A stretch of DNA of 64,000 nt, from assembly GCF_003732665.1 (NCBI RefSeq), contig NZ_MOBP01000027.1, positions 36,420 to 100,419 of the forward strand, given 5' to 3'. A program made the translations under genes and the position numbers. Every line of letters starts with the position of its first letter. Positions within the stretch are counted from its first letter, which is position 1. The notes under the pieces were generated by a model, which made no database searches, was not told where the DNA came from, and was given only the letters and a program-made list of their open reading frames with translations. The DNA is from Pseudomonas frederiksbergensis (GTDB lineage Bacteria > Pseudomonadota > Gammaproteobacteria > Pseudomonadales > Pseudomonadaceae). Positions 28,786 to 37,260 of this stretch are shown here, piece after piece.

Positions 28786-30468
28786 ATGAACAAGAACAAT
28801 CGCCATCCTGCAGACGGTAAAAAACCAGTCACCATTTTTGGCCCGGACTTTCCTTTCGCCTTCGACGACTGGATCGAGCACCCGGCCGGACTGGGCAGTA
28901 TTCCCGAGCACAATCATGGCGCCGAAGTGGCGATCGTCGGTGGCGGAATTGCCGGTCTGGTGGCGGCCTACGAGTTGATGAAACTGGGCCTCAAACCAGT
29001 CGTTTATGAAGCCTCGAAAATGGGCGGCCGTTTGCGCTCCCAGGCGTTCAACGGTGCCGAAGGCGTCGTCGCCGAGCTCGGTGGCATGCGTTTTCCGGTG
29101 TCGTCCACCGCGTTTTATCACTACGTCGACAAGCTCGGCCTGGAAACCAAACCGTTCCCGAACCCGCTGACGCCGGCGTCGGGCAGTACGGTGATCGATC
29201 TGGAAGGCCAGACCCATTACGCACAGAGCCTGGCGGATCTTCCTGCACTGTTCCAGGAAGTGGCTGACGCCTGGGCGGACGCGCTGGAAGAAGGCTCGCG
29301 CTTCAAAGAGATCCAGCAAGCGATCCGTGACCGTGATGTGCCGCGCCTCAAAGAGTTGTGGAACACCCTGGTCCCGTTGTGGGACGACCGCACCTTCTAC
29401 GATTTCGTCGCCACCTCCAAAGCCTTCGCCAAGCTGTCGTTCCACCACCGCGAAGTGTTCGGCCAAGTGGGTTTCGGTACGGGCGGCTGGGACTCGGACT
29501 TCCCCAACTCGATGCTGGAAATCTTCCGCGTGGTGATGACCAACTGCGACGACCACCAGCACCTGGTGGTCGGCGGCGTCGAACAAGTGCCGCTGGGCAT
29601 CTGGCGCCATGTGCCGGAACGTTGCGTGCACTGGCCCGAAGGCACCAGCCTCAGTTCGTTGCACCGTGGCGCCCCGCGCTCCGGGGTGAAAAAAATCGCC
29701 CACGCCCCGAATGGTCGCTTTTCGGTCACCGACAACTATGGCGACGTCCGCGAATACGCTGCAGTGCTGACCACCTGCCAGAGCTGGCTGTTGACCACTC
29801 AGATCGAATGCGACGAAACCCTGTTCTCGCAAAAGATGTGGATGGCCCTCGACCGCACGCGCTACATGCAATCGTCGAAAACCTTCGTGATGGTCGACCG
29901 CCCGTTCTGGAAAGACAAGGATCCGGAAACCGGGCGCGACCTGATGAGCATGACCCTCACCGATCGCCTGACCCGCGGCACTTACCTGTTCGACAACGGC
30001 GACGACAAGCCGGGCGTGATTTGCCTGTCGTACTCGTGGATGAGCGACGCGCTGAAAATGCTGCCTCACCCGGTGGAAAAACGCGTGAAGCTGGCGCTGG
30101 ACGCGTTGAAGAAGATCTACCCGAAAGTCGATATCGCCGCGCGCATCATTGGCGATCCGATCACTGTGTCCTGGGAAGCCGACCCGCATTTCCTCGGAGC
30201 CTTCAAAGGCGCCCTGCCCGGCCACTATCGCTACAACCAGCGCATGTACGCGCACTTCATGCAGGACGACATGCCAGCCGAGCAGCGCGGGATTTTCATC
30301 GCCGGCGACGACGTTTCGTGGACGCCAGCCTGGGTTGAAGGCGCGGTGCAGACTTCGCTGAATGCGGTGTGGGGCATCATGAAACACTTCGGCGGTGAAA
30401 CTCACGCCGAGAACCCGGGTCCAGGAGATGTGTTCAACGAGATCGGTCCGATCGCCCTGCCCGAGTAA
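28786..30468 (+). CDS. davB: L-lysine 2-monooxygenase DavB
   Basis: A flavin-dependent oxygenase that decarboxylates L-lysine to 5-aminopentanamide, the entry step of the aminovalerate route. The 560-residue protein starts MNKNNRHPADGKKP and carries the FAD dinucleotide fold VAIVGGGIAGLVAAYEL (glycines 52-57), GGRLRSQ, and the C-terminal flavin motif in TPAWVEGAVQTSLNA. Its sequence and the partner amidase downstream closely fit DavB of P. putida as I remember it. Related tryptophan 2-monooxygenases (IaaM) are the alternative family, less likely here. Only 12 bases separate it from davA. Confidence 0.95.
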   Translation: MNKNNRHPADGKKPVTIFGPDFPFAFDDWIEHPAGLGSIPEHNHGAEVAIVGGGIAGLVAAYELMKLGLKPVVYEASKMGGRLRSQAFNGAEGVVAELGGMRFPVSSTAFYHYVDKLGLETKPFPNPLTPASGSTVIDLEGQTHYAQSLADLPALFQEVADAWADALEEGSRFKEIQQAIRDRDVPRLKELWNTLVPLWDDRTFYDFVATSKAFAKLSFHHREVFGQVGFGTGGWDSDFPNSMLEIFRVVMTNCDDHQHLVVGGVEQVPLGIWRHVPERCVHWPEGTSLSSLHRGAPRSGVKKIAHAPNGRFSVTDNYGDVREYAAVLTTCQSWLLTTQIECDETLFSQKMWMALDRTRYMQSSKTFVMVDRPFWKDKDPETGRDLMSMTLTDRLTRGTYLFDNGDDKPGVICLSYSWMSDALKMLPHPVEKRVKLALDALKKIYPKVDIAARIIGDPITVSWEADPHFLGAFKGALPGHYRYNQRMYAHFMQDDMPAEQRGIFIAGDDVSWTPAWVEGAVQTSLNAVWGIMKHFGGETHAENPGPGDVFNEIGPIALPE

Positions 30469-30480
30469 GAGGAATCCGAA

Positions 30481-31275
30481 ATGCGCGTAGCCCTTTACCA
30501 ATGTCCGCCGTTGCCCCTTGATGTCGCCGGCAATCTGCAACGCCTGCATCAATTGGCACTGGAGGCCAAAGGCGCCGATTTGCTGGTGCTGCCGGAAATG
30601 TTCCTGACCGGCTACAACATCGGCGTCGATGCGGTCAGCGTCCTCGCCGAGGTGCACAACGGTGAATCGGCGCAGCAGATTGCGCGCATTGCCAAGACGG
30701 CCGGGATTGCCATTCTGTATGGCTACCCCGAGCGCACCGAGGACGGCCGGATCTACAACTCGGTGCAGTTGATCGACGCCCATGGCGAGCGCTTGTGCAA
30801 CTACCGCAAGACGCACCTGTTCGGCGACCTCGATCACTCGATGTTCAGCGCCGGCGGGGATGATTTCCCGCTGGTGGAGCTCAATGGCTGGAAGCTTGGT
30901 TTCCTGATCTGCTACGACATGGAATTCCCGGAAAACGCCCGACGCCTGGCCTTGGCCGGCGCCGAGCTGATTTTGGTGCCGACGGCAAACATGATTCCCT
31001 TTGATTTCGTCGCTGATGTCACCGTCCGCGCCCGAGCCTTCGAAAACCAGTGCTATGTGGCCTACGCCAACTATTGCGGCCACGAAGGCGATATCCAGTA
31101 CTGCGGCCAAAGCAGCATCGCCGCGCCGGATGGCAGCCGTGTCGCCCAGGCCGGGCTGGATGAAGCGTTGATAGTCGGTGAGCTGGATCGGCAGTTGATG
31201 GTGGATTCCCGCGCCGCCAATCGCTACCTCATTGATCGCCGTCCCGAGCTTTACGGCGAGCTGAACAAGCGCTGA
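30481..31275 (+). CDS. davA: 5-aminopentanamidase DavA
   Basis: A nitrilase-superfamily amidase (264 residues) that hydrolyses 5-aminopentanamide to 5-aminovalerate and ammonia, completing the DavBA step. The Glu-Lys-Cys triad is visible: E39 in LVLPEMFLTGY, K110 in NYRKTHLFG and C144 in LICYDMEFPE. It sits 12 bases behind davB with an AAGAGGAATCC ribosome binding region, so the two are co-transcribed. The later davT and davD steps are not in this window. Confidence 0.94.
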   Translation: MRVALYQCPPLPLDVAGNLQRLHQLALEAKGADLLVLPEMFLTGYNIGVDAVSVLAEVHNGESAQQIARIAKTAGIAILYGYPERTEDGRIYNSVQLIDAHGERLCNYRKTHLFGDLDHSMFSAGGDDFPLVELNGWKLGFLICYDMEFPENARRLALAGAELILVPTANMIPFDFVADVTVRARAFENQCYVAYANYCGHEGDIQYCGQSSIAAPDGSRVAQAGLDEALIVGELDRQLMVDSRAANRYLIDRRPELYGELNKR

Positions 31276-31323
31276 GTTACCGTTATCCGCTAGCATTAGC
31301 GCTTCTCTGCTCTGGAAGTGCTC

Positions 31324-33741
31324 ATGCCTGCGTTGAATCCCCCCCGCCCTCACACTGAAACCCTGGCCAACGGCCTGCGGGTGACGCTGCGCCATGCCCC
31401 GGATTTGAAGCGCAGCGCTGCGGCGTTACGGGTCGCGGCCGGTAGTCATGACGTGCCTTTGGCCTGGCCCGGACTGGCGCACTTTCTTGAGCATTTGCTG
31501 TTTCTCGGCACCGAGCGTTTTCCTACTGGCCAAGGACTTATGGCCTACGTTCAGGGGCATGGCGGGCAGGTGAATGCGCGAACCAGTGAACGCACCACGG
31601 ACTTCTTTTTTGAGTTGCCGCCTCAGGTATTTGCCGGTGGGCTGGAGCGTCTGTCAGACATGCTCGCTTACCCGCGTATGAACCTGGACGATCAGTTGCG
31701 GGAACGGGAGGTGTTGCAAGCCGAGTTTGTGGCTTGGTCCCAGGATGCGACGGCGCAACAGCAACTGGCCCTGTTTGACGGACTGTCGACGTCCCACCCG
31801 CTGCGGGCATTTCATGCGGGTAATCGGGATAGCCTGGCGGTGCCGCAACCCGAGTTTCAGCAGGCGCTGAAAGACTTCTATCAGCGGTTCTATCGGACCG
31901 GTCAGATGACGTTGAGTCTGGTGGGGCCGCAGGGTCTTGATGAGTTGAGGGCGATGGCCGAGGCATTCGGTGCCGTTATTGCTCAGGGCGAAAATGCCCT
32001 ACAGCAATCGCCGACTCCTCTGATGGATTCCTCCGACAAAAGTTATCAACAGGCCAGTGAGAGTCAGTTGGACCTGCTGTTCACCTTCGAAGCGCTTCCC
32101 GACTCATCAGCCGAGGCGCTGGCGTTTCTGTGCCATTGGCTGAACGCCGCGAAACCCGGCGGTCTGCTGGCCAATCTGCAAGACAGCGGCATGGCCGACA
32201 GCTTGAAGGCCACGCCGCTGTACCAGTTCGCCGGGCAAGCCGTGCTGCATATCGAATTCAAACGGCCCACCCATGCAGCGGGAATTCAGGCACAACTGAT
32301 GGATTGGCTGGGGTTCTTTGCCGCGCAGCAAGACTGGAGCGGACTGCGTAGCGAATATGCGGCCCTGCAACAGCGCCAACAGCACGTCAGCAGCGCCTTG
32401 CAATTGGCCCAGCGTGACAGTGAACAGCGCGAAGTCGGTTTATCTGAGCAAGGTATTGCTGCCCTCAAGGAAGTTCTGAAGCAAATCGGCGCTGTGGATA
32501 ACTTCACCGGCCAATGGCAACTCCCAACGCCTAACCCGTTTTTGCGCGCCGACGAACCGCTCGCCAACGCCGGACTGATCCGTGGCCAAACCAGCGCCCA
32601 CCGTGGTTTGCGCACCTTTGCCCAAGATCGCTCCCGCGGTCGTCGCGAACGCTCGTCGATGCAGTTCAGCCAGGCATTGCCGGGCAACACCGATGAGGGT
32701 GCAATTTATCTGCGCTGGCGTTTGGACTCAAAGCCGGATACCCGCTTGCAGTCAGCCCTGGAACACAACCTGCAACCGTTGCGCGAAGACGCCCGCCAGG
32801 CCGGTGTCGATTTTTCCTTCAGCGCCACGGGCAACGAATGGCTGCTGAAATTGACCGGCCTGCAAGCGCCGATGCCCACCGTCCTCGAACACGCGCTGAC
32901 CGCTCTGACAAATCCTGATGCCGGTTTCCCACTCGTGGAGTCGACTAGTCCCACGTTGATCCCGATCCGGCAACTGCTCAAAGCCTTGCCTGAGTATGCC
33001 CTCGAACACACCGGGGTCTCAGCCGACCTGCAACAACTCCGGTCCGGCGCCCGTTGGGATGGTCTTGCCACGGGCCTGTCCGCCCAGACCCAAGCCGCCA
33101 TGGGCGTTGCCTTGAGCCGTATCCCCGGCATTACGGACAATCAACTGACCCCAACGCCCGCGATCAACTCACAGCATCTGTGGCACACCGTCGACACTGG
33201 ATCGAGCGAACACGCGCTACTGCTGTTCTGTCCGACAGCCACTCAGGAAATCTCTGACGAGGCCTGCTGGCGCTTGCTCGCACATTTGCTTCAGACCCCG
33301 TTCTACCAACGCCTGCGGGTCGAGTTGCAACTGGGTTACGCGGTGTTCAGCGGCCTGCGCCAGATAAACGGCCAGACCGGTCTGCTGTTGGGTGTGCAAT
33401 CACCCAACGTCGCTGCCGCCGAATTGCTGAAGCACATCGAAGACTTCTTGAGCGGACTGGCCGACGGCATCGAGGAATCCACTTACCTCGCCCAACGCCA
33501 GGCCCTGGCCGATCAATTCGATAGCACCACGTTGCCCACCGCCCAAGCCGCCGAATTGCTTTGGCAGGCCAAGCTTGCTGGCCACTCGTCGGATTACCTG
33601 ATGCAACTTCCTGAAGCAATTTTAAGGATCGACCGACACGCACTGCTCGCCGCCGTTCAACGCCTGATCAACGCCGAAGGCGGCTGGCGCTGTCTGGCCA
33701 GCGATGCCTGCCCGAGCGCGCCCTGGCAAGGGTCAAAATGA
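31324..33741 (+). CDS. pqqF: PQQ biosynthesis peptidase PqqF (M16 family)
   Basis: PqqF is a zinc insulinase-like peptidase thought to trim the PqqA peptide after PqqE cross-links Glu and Tyr. The 805-residue protein has the inverted zinc motif HFLEH (H53, E56, H57) within GLAHFLEHLLFLGTERFP, and the usual M16 tandem halves. I chose ATG 31324 because GGAAG lies five bases upstream; an in-frame GTG six bases earlier overlaps that site. It precedes pqqA, as in other pseudomonads. The C-terminal half is more variable, as is normal. Confidence 0.93.
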   Translation: MPALNPPRPHTETLANGLRVTLRHAPDLKRSAAALRVAAGSHDVPLAWPGLAHFLEHLLFLGTERFPTGQGLMAYVQGHGGQVNARTSERTTDFFFELPPQVFAGGLERLSDMLAYPRMNLDDQLREREVLQAEFVAWSQDATAQQQLALFDGLSTSHPLRAFHAGNRDSLAVPQPEFQQALKDFYQRFYRTGQMTLSLVGPQGLDELRAMAEAFGAVIAQGENALQQSPTPLMDSSDKSYQQASESQLDLLFTFEALPDSSAEALAFLCHWLNAAKPGGLLANLQDSGMADSLKATPLYQFAGQAVLHIEFKRPTHAAGIQAQLMDWLGFFAAQQDWSGLRSEYAALQQRQQHVSSALQLAQRDSEQREVGLSEQGIAALKEVLKQIGAVDNFTGQWQLPTPNPFLRADEPLANAGLIRGQTSAHRGLRTFAQDRSRGRRERSSMQFSQALPGNTDEGAIYLRWRLDSKPDTRLQSALEHNLQPLREDARQAGVDFSFSATGNEWLLKLTGLQAPMPTVLEHALTALTNPDAGFPLVESTSPTLIPIRQLLKALPEYALEHTGVSADLQQLRSGARWDGLATGLSAQTQAAMGVALSRIPGITDNQLTPTPAINSQHLWHTVDTGSSEHALLLFCPTATQEISDEACWRLLAHLLQTPFYQRLRVELQLGYAVFSGLRQINGQTGLLLGVQSPNVAAAELLKHIEDFLSGLADGIEESTYLAQRQALADQFDSTTLPTAQAAELLWQAKLAGHSSDYLMQLPEAILRIDRHALLAAVQRLINAEGGWRCLASDACPSAPWQGSK

Positions 33742-33842
33742 TCATTACCGAGGCTGCAATTAGCTTTCTCAAAGTTTCACGGGCAACGGCTCTGTAATTT
33801 TGAGTAACATAGCCACCTAACTATCTGAACATCTCCGGCTGG

Positions 33843-33883
33843 AGGTGGACTATATGTATAGGTCTCAACTGTCCCATCCACCT
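33843..33883 (+). promoter_or_regulatory. Inverted repeat in the pqqA leader
   Basis: AGGTGGA (33843-33849) and TCCACCT (33877-33883) can pair to close a 27-base loop immediately before the pqqA ribosome binding site (AAAGGAG at about 33885). This could be leader RNA structure or an operator. Confidence 0.35.
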
Positions 33884-33898
33884 GAAAGGAGCACTCCC

Positions 33899-33973
33899 AT
33901 GTCCTGGTCCAAACCTGCTTACACCGACCTGCGTATCGGCTTTGAAGTCACCATGTACTTCGCAAGCCGCTAA
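33899..33973 (+). CDS. pqqA: PQQ precursor peptide PqqA
   Basis: A 24-residue ribosomally made precursor of the redox cofactor pyrroloquinoline quinone, too short for standard gene calling. It reads MSWSKPAYTDLRIGFEVTMY followed by FASR. Glu16 and Tyr20, the two residues fused to make PQQ, are in the canonical E-V-T-M-Y spacing. A strong AAAGGAG ribosome binding site precedes the ATG. A terminator-like hairpin follows at 33992. Confidence 0.96.
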   Translation: MSWSKPAYTDLRIGFEVTMYFASR

Positions 33974-33989
33974 GTTTGTCGCGTGGTTC

Positions 33990-34022
33990 AGCGCCTCGGT
34001 CTGCCGGGGCGTTTTTATTTTC
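33990..34022 (+). terminator. Hairpin with T run between pqqA and pqqB
   Basis: An 8-bp stem (CGCCTCGG against CCGGGGCG, one U-G pair, TCTG loop) followed by TTTTTATTTT begins 19 bases after the pqqA stop. It looks like a rho-independent terminator leaking into pqqB. Confidence 0.8.
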
Positions 34023-34045
34023 AGTGTTGAAATGATGGAGCGCCC

Positions 34046-34957
34046 ATGTTTGTCCAGATTCTAGGTTCCGCCGCCGGCGGTGGTTTCCCGCAGTGGAATT
34101 GCAACTGCGTGAACTGCGCAGGCTTTCGCGACGGCAGCCTGAATGCCAAGGCGCGGACCCAGTCGTCCATCGCGATTTCCGATGACGGCGTGAATTGGGT
34201 GCTGTGCAACGCCTCGCCGGACATCCGCGCCCAGCTCCAGGATTTCGCCCCAATGCAACCGGGCCGTGCCCTGCGGGATACAGGGATCAGCGCGATCATC
34301 CTGATGGACAGCCAGATTGACCACACCACCGGCCTGCTCAGCCTTCGCGAAGGTTGCCCGCATCAGGTCTGGTGCACGGACATGGTCCATGAAGACCTGA
34401 GCACCGGGTTTCCGCTGTTCACCATGCTGACCCACTGGAACGGCGGGCTGAACTGGAACCGCATCGAGCTTGACCAGAGCTTCAGCATCCCGGCTTGCCC
34501 GAACCTGCGCTTCACCCCGCTGCCGCTGCGCAGCGCCGCGCCGCCCTATTCGCCGCACCGCTTCGACCCGCATCCGGGCGACAACATTGGCCTGATCGTC
34601 GAAGACCTCAGCACCGGTGGCAAGCTGTTCTACGCACCGGGGCTGGGCAAGGTCGATGCGCCGCTGCTGGAAATCATGGCCGGCAGCGATTGCCTGTTGG
34701 TGGACGGCACGATGTGGGACGACGATGAAATGCAGCGCCGTGGCGTTGGCACCCGCACCGGTCGGGAAATGGGTCACCTGGCGCAGAACGGCCCCGGCGG
34801 CATGCTGGAAGTGCTGGAACAACTGCCCGAACAGCGCAAAGTGCTTATCCACATCAACAACACCAACCCGATTCTCGATGAAGATTCGCCGGAGCGGGCG
34901 GAGCTGAATCGGCGTGGGGTTGAAGTGGCGTATGACGGGATGGGTATTGTGTTGTAG
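34046..34957 (+). CDS. pqqB: PQQ biosynthesis protein PqqB
   Basis: A metallo-beta-lactamase-fold protein of 303 residues. It is thought to hydroxylate the processed Glu-Tyr intermediate before PqqC acts; older work suggested a transport role. The family signature GSAAGGGFPQWNCNCVNC lies at the N-terminus (about residues 7-24), with QIDHTTGLLSLREG in the middle and HINNTNPILDEDSPE near the C-terminus. The conserved cysteine cluster binds zinc structurally. Confidence 0.96.
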   Translation: MFVQILGSAAGGGFPQWNCNCVNCAGFRDGSLNAKARTQSSIAISDDGVNWVLCNASPDIRAQLQDFAPMQPGRALRDTGISAIILMDSQIDHTTGLLSLREGCPHQVWCTDMVHEDLSTGFPLFTMLTHWNGGLNWNRIELDQSFSIPACPNLRFTPLPLRSAAPPYSPHRFDPHPGDNIGLIVEDLSTGGKLFYAPGLGKVDAPLLEIMAGSDCLLVDGTMWDDDEMQRRGVGTRTGREMGHLAQNGPGGMLEVLEQLPEQRKVLIHINNTNPILDEDSPERAELNRRGVEVAYDGMGIVL

Positions 34958-34966
34958 CTAGCGGCC

Positions 34967-35040
34967 CCTTCGCGGGCAAGCCTCGCTCCTACAGGTTGAT
35001 CGCTATCCCTTGTAGGAGCGAGGCTTGCCCGCGAAGGCGT
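34967..35040. repeat. REP pair, type B (REPIN)
   Basis: Two inverted arms with core CGCGGGCAAGCCTCGCTCCT, spaced by about 25 bases, between pqqB and pqqC. Being inside an operon, it would form a stable stem in the mRNA. Confidence 0.9.
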
Positions 35041-35085
35041 CAGACCCGACACCAAAGAACCACCGGTCCTACCCGGAGAACCGAA

Positions 35086-35838
35086 ATGACTGACACTGCA
35101 ATGTCCCCCACCGAGTTCGAAGCCGCCCTGCGCGCCAAGGGCGCCTACTACCACATCTACCACCCCTATCACGTGGCGATGTACGAAGGCCGGGCGACCC
35201 GCGAGCAGATCCAGGGCTGGGTCGCCAACCGCTTCTACTATCAGGTGAACATTCCCCTGAAAGACGCCGCGATCCTCGCCAACTGCCCCGACCGCGAGAT
35301 CCGTCGCGAGTGGATTCAGCGCCTGCTCGACCATGACGGCGCCCCCGGCGAAGACGGCGGCATTGAAGCCTGGTTGCGCCTGGGCCAAGCGGTGGGCCTC
35401 GACCCGGATCAGTTGCGCTCCCAGGAACTGGTGCTGCCCGGCGTGCGTTTCGCCGTGGACGCCTACGTCAACTTCGCCCGTCGCGCCAGTTGGCAGGAAG
35501 CCGCCAGCAGCTCATTGACCGAATTGTTCGCACCGCAGATCCACCAATCGCGCCTGGACAGTTGGCCGCAGCATTACCCGTGGATCGACCCGGCCGGCTA
35601 TGAGTATTTCCGGACCCGTCTGGGCCAGGCCCGCCGCGATGTCGAGCATGGTCTGGCCATCACGTTGCAGCACTACACGACGCGGGAAGGCCAAGAGCGC
35701 ATGCTGGAAATTCTCCAGTTCAAACTGGACATTCTTTGGAGCATGCTCGATGCCATGACCATGGCCTACGAGCTGAATCGCCCGCCGTATCACAGCGTGA
35801 CCGAGCAACGGGTCTGGCATAAAGGAATCACCTTATGA
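35086..35838 (+). CDS. pqqC: Pyrroloquinoline-quinone synthase PqqC
   Basis: PqqC performs the last step, ring closure and eight-electron oxidation to PQQ, without a metal or cofactor. The 250-residue all-helical protein shows YYHIYHPYHVAMYEGRA near the N-terminus, VANRFYYQVNIPLKDAAI and LELFAPQIH-type blocks (here LTELFAPQIHQSRLDSW). The start ATG has CGGAGAA upstream; the open frame extends 90 bases further but without a site. The stop overlaps pqqD by four bases. Confidence 0.97.
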   Translation: MTDTAMSPTEFEAALRAKGAYYHIYHPYHVAMYEGRATREQIQGWVANRFYYQVNIPLKDAAILANCPDREIRREWIQRLLDHDGAPGEDGGIEAWLRLGQAVGLDPDQLRSQELVLPGVRFAVDAYVNFARRASWQEAASSSLTELFAPQIHQSRLDSWPQHYPWIDPAGYEYFRTRLGQARRDVEHGLAITLQHYTTREGQERMLEILQFKLDILWSMLDAMTMAYELNRPPYHSVTEQRVWHKGITL

Positions 35839-36110
35839 GTTTTGATCGCAGCAAGACCCCGACCTGGCGTACGGGCTACCGTTTCCAGTACGAACCGGCG
35901 CAAAAAGGCCACGTGCTGCTGTACCCGGAAGGCATGATCAAACTCAATGAAAGCGCCGCGCTGATCGGCGGCTTGATCGACGGCGAGCGTGATGTGGCCG
36001 CGATCATTGCCGCACTGGACGCGCAGTTCCCTGGCGTGCCCGAGCTCGCTGAAGACATCGAGCAATTCATGGAGGTCGCCCGTGCTGAGCACTGGATCGA
36101 ACTTGCCTGA
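35835..36110 (+). CDS. pqqD: PqqA-binding chaperone PqqD
   Basis: A 91-residue RiPP recognition element protein that binds the PqqA peptide and delivers it to the radical SAM enzyme PqqE. The sequence shows WRTGYRFQYEPAQKGHVLLY, PEGMIKLNESAALIGGLIDG and a C-terminal helical stretch. It overlaps pqqC by four bases and pqqE begins inside it, matching their tight functional coupling (in some species the two are fused). Confidence 0.96.
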   Translation: MSFDRSKTPTWRTGYRFQYEPAQKGHVLLYPEGMIKLNESAALIGGLIDGERDVAAIIAALDAQFPGVPELAEDIEQFMEVARAEHWIELA

Positions 36111-37260
36111 TTCCGTGTCGGACAAGTTACCGCCCAAACCGCAAATCGGCCTGCCGCTGTGGCTGCTGGCCGAACTGACCTACCGCTGCCCGCTGCAATG
36201 CCCGTATTGCTCCAATCCGCTGGATTTCGCCGAGCAGGGCAAGGAGCTGAGCACCGAGCAGTGGATCAAGGTGTTTCGCGAAGCGCGGGAGATGGGCGCG
36301 GCGCAGTTGGGTTTCTCCGGCGGCGAACCGCTGGTGCGCCAAGACCTCGCCGAGCTGATCGCCGAGGCGCGCAAGCTGGGTTTCTACACCAACCTGATCA
36401 CCTCCGGCATCGGCCTCACCGAGCAGAAAATCAGCGACTTCAAGAAGGCTGGCCTGGACCATATCCAGATCAGTTTTCAGGCCAGCGACGAGCAGGTGAA
36501 CAACCTGCTGGCGGGTTCGAAAAAAGCCTTCGCCCAGAAACTGGAAATGGCCCGCGCCGTGAAGGCCCACGGCTATCCGATGGTGCTGAACTTCGTAACC
36601 CATCGGCACAATATCGACAAGATCGACCGCATCATTGAGTTGTGCATCGCCCTTGAAGCGGACTTCGTCGAACTCGCGACTTGCCAGTTTTACGGTTGGG
36701 CACAGCTCAATCGTGTCGGCCTGCTGCCGACCAAGGAACAACTGGTCCGCGCCGAACGCATCACCAACGAATACCGCGCCAAGCTGGAAGCCGAAGGGCA
36801 TCCGTGCAAGCTGATTTTCGTCACCCCGGACTACTACGAAGAACGCCCGAAAGCCTGCATGAACGGCTGGGGCAGTATTTTTCTGACAGTGACACCGGAC
36901 GGAACGGCGCTGCCTTGTCACGGCGCCCGACAGATGCCGGTGCAATTTCCCAATGTGCGCGACCACAGCATGCAGCACATCTGGTACGACTCGTTCGGCT
37001 TTAACCGTTTTCGTGGTTACGACTGGATGCCCGAGCCATGCCGTTCGTGCGACGAGAAAGAAAAGGACTTCGGCGGCTGTCGCTGTCAGGCGTTCATGCT
37101 CACGGGCGATGCCAGCAATGCCGACCCGGTGTGCAGCAAGTCGCAACATCACGACGTGATTCTCAAGGCCCGCGAAGAAGCCGAGCACGCGAGCCAAACC
37201 ATCGAACAACTGGCCTTTCGCAATGAACGAAACTCACGCCTCATCGCTAAAAGCAGCTGA
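36082..37260 (+). CDS. pqqE: PqqA peptide cyclase PqqE (radical SAM)
   Basis: PqqE forms the carbon-carbon bond between Glu and Tyr of PqqA. The radical SAM cluster motif CPLQCPYC (C36, C40, C43 from the chosen start) is intact. A C-terminal SPASM region carries the extra cysteines that bind auxiliary iron-sulfur clusters (CNGWG-like ACMNGWG, LPCHGA, PEPCRSCDEKEKDFGGCRCQ). I chose GTG 36082, six bases after a GGAGG, giving 392 residues and a 29-base overlap with pqqD. A GTG at 36115 is possible but has no ribosome binding site. Confidence 0.95.
   Translation: MLSTGSNLPDSVSDKLPPKPQIGLPLWLLAELTYRCPLQCPYCSNPLDFAEQGKELSTEQWIKVFREAREMGAAQLGFSGGEPLVRQDLAELIAEARKLGFYTNLITSGIGLTEQKISDFKKAGLDHIQISFQASDEQVNNLLAGSKKAFAQKLEMARAVKAHGYPMVLNFVTHRHNIDKIDRIIELCIALEADFVELATCQFYGWAQLNRVGLLPTKEQLVRAERITNEYRAKLEAEGHPCKLIFVTPDYYEERPKACMNGWGSIFLTVTPDGTALPCHGARQMPVQFPNVRDHSMQHIWYDSFGFNRFRGYDWMPEPCRSCDEKEKDFGGCRCQAFMLTGDASNADPVCSKSQHHDVILKAREEAEHASQTIEQLAFRNERNSRLIAKSS

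Noticed and set aside
28786..31275. Auxin synthesis pair (tryptophan monooxygenase plus amide hydrolase)
   Set aside because: The monooxygenase fits lysine 2-monooxygenase DavB and the amidase is nitrilase-type DavA, whereas IaaH is an amidase-signature enzyme.
28780..31395. Very long open frame (871 codons) on the minus strand across davB-davA
   Set aside because: It is antisense to two well-supported genes, has no family signature, and high-GC genomes routinely give such shadow frames.
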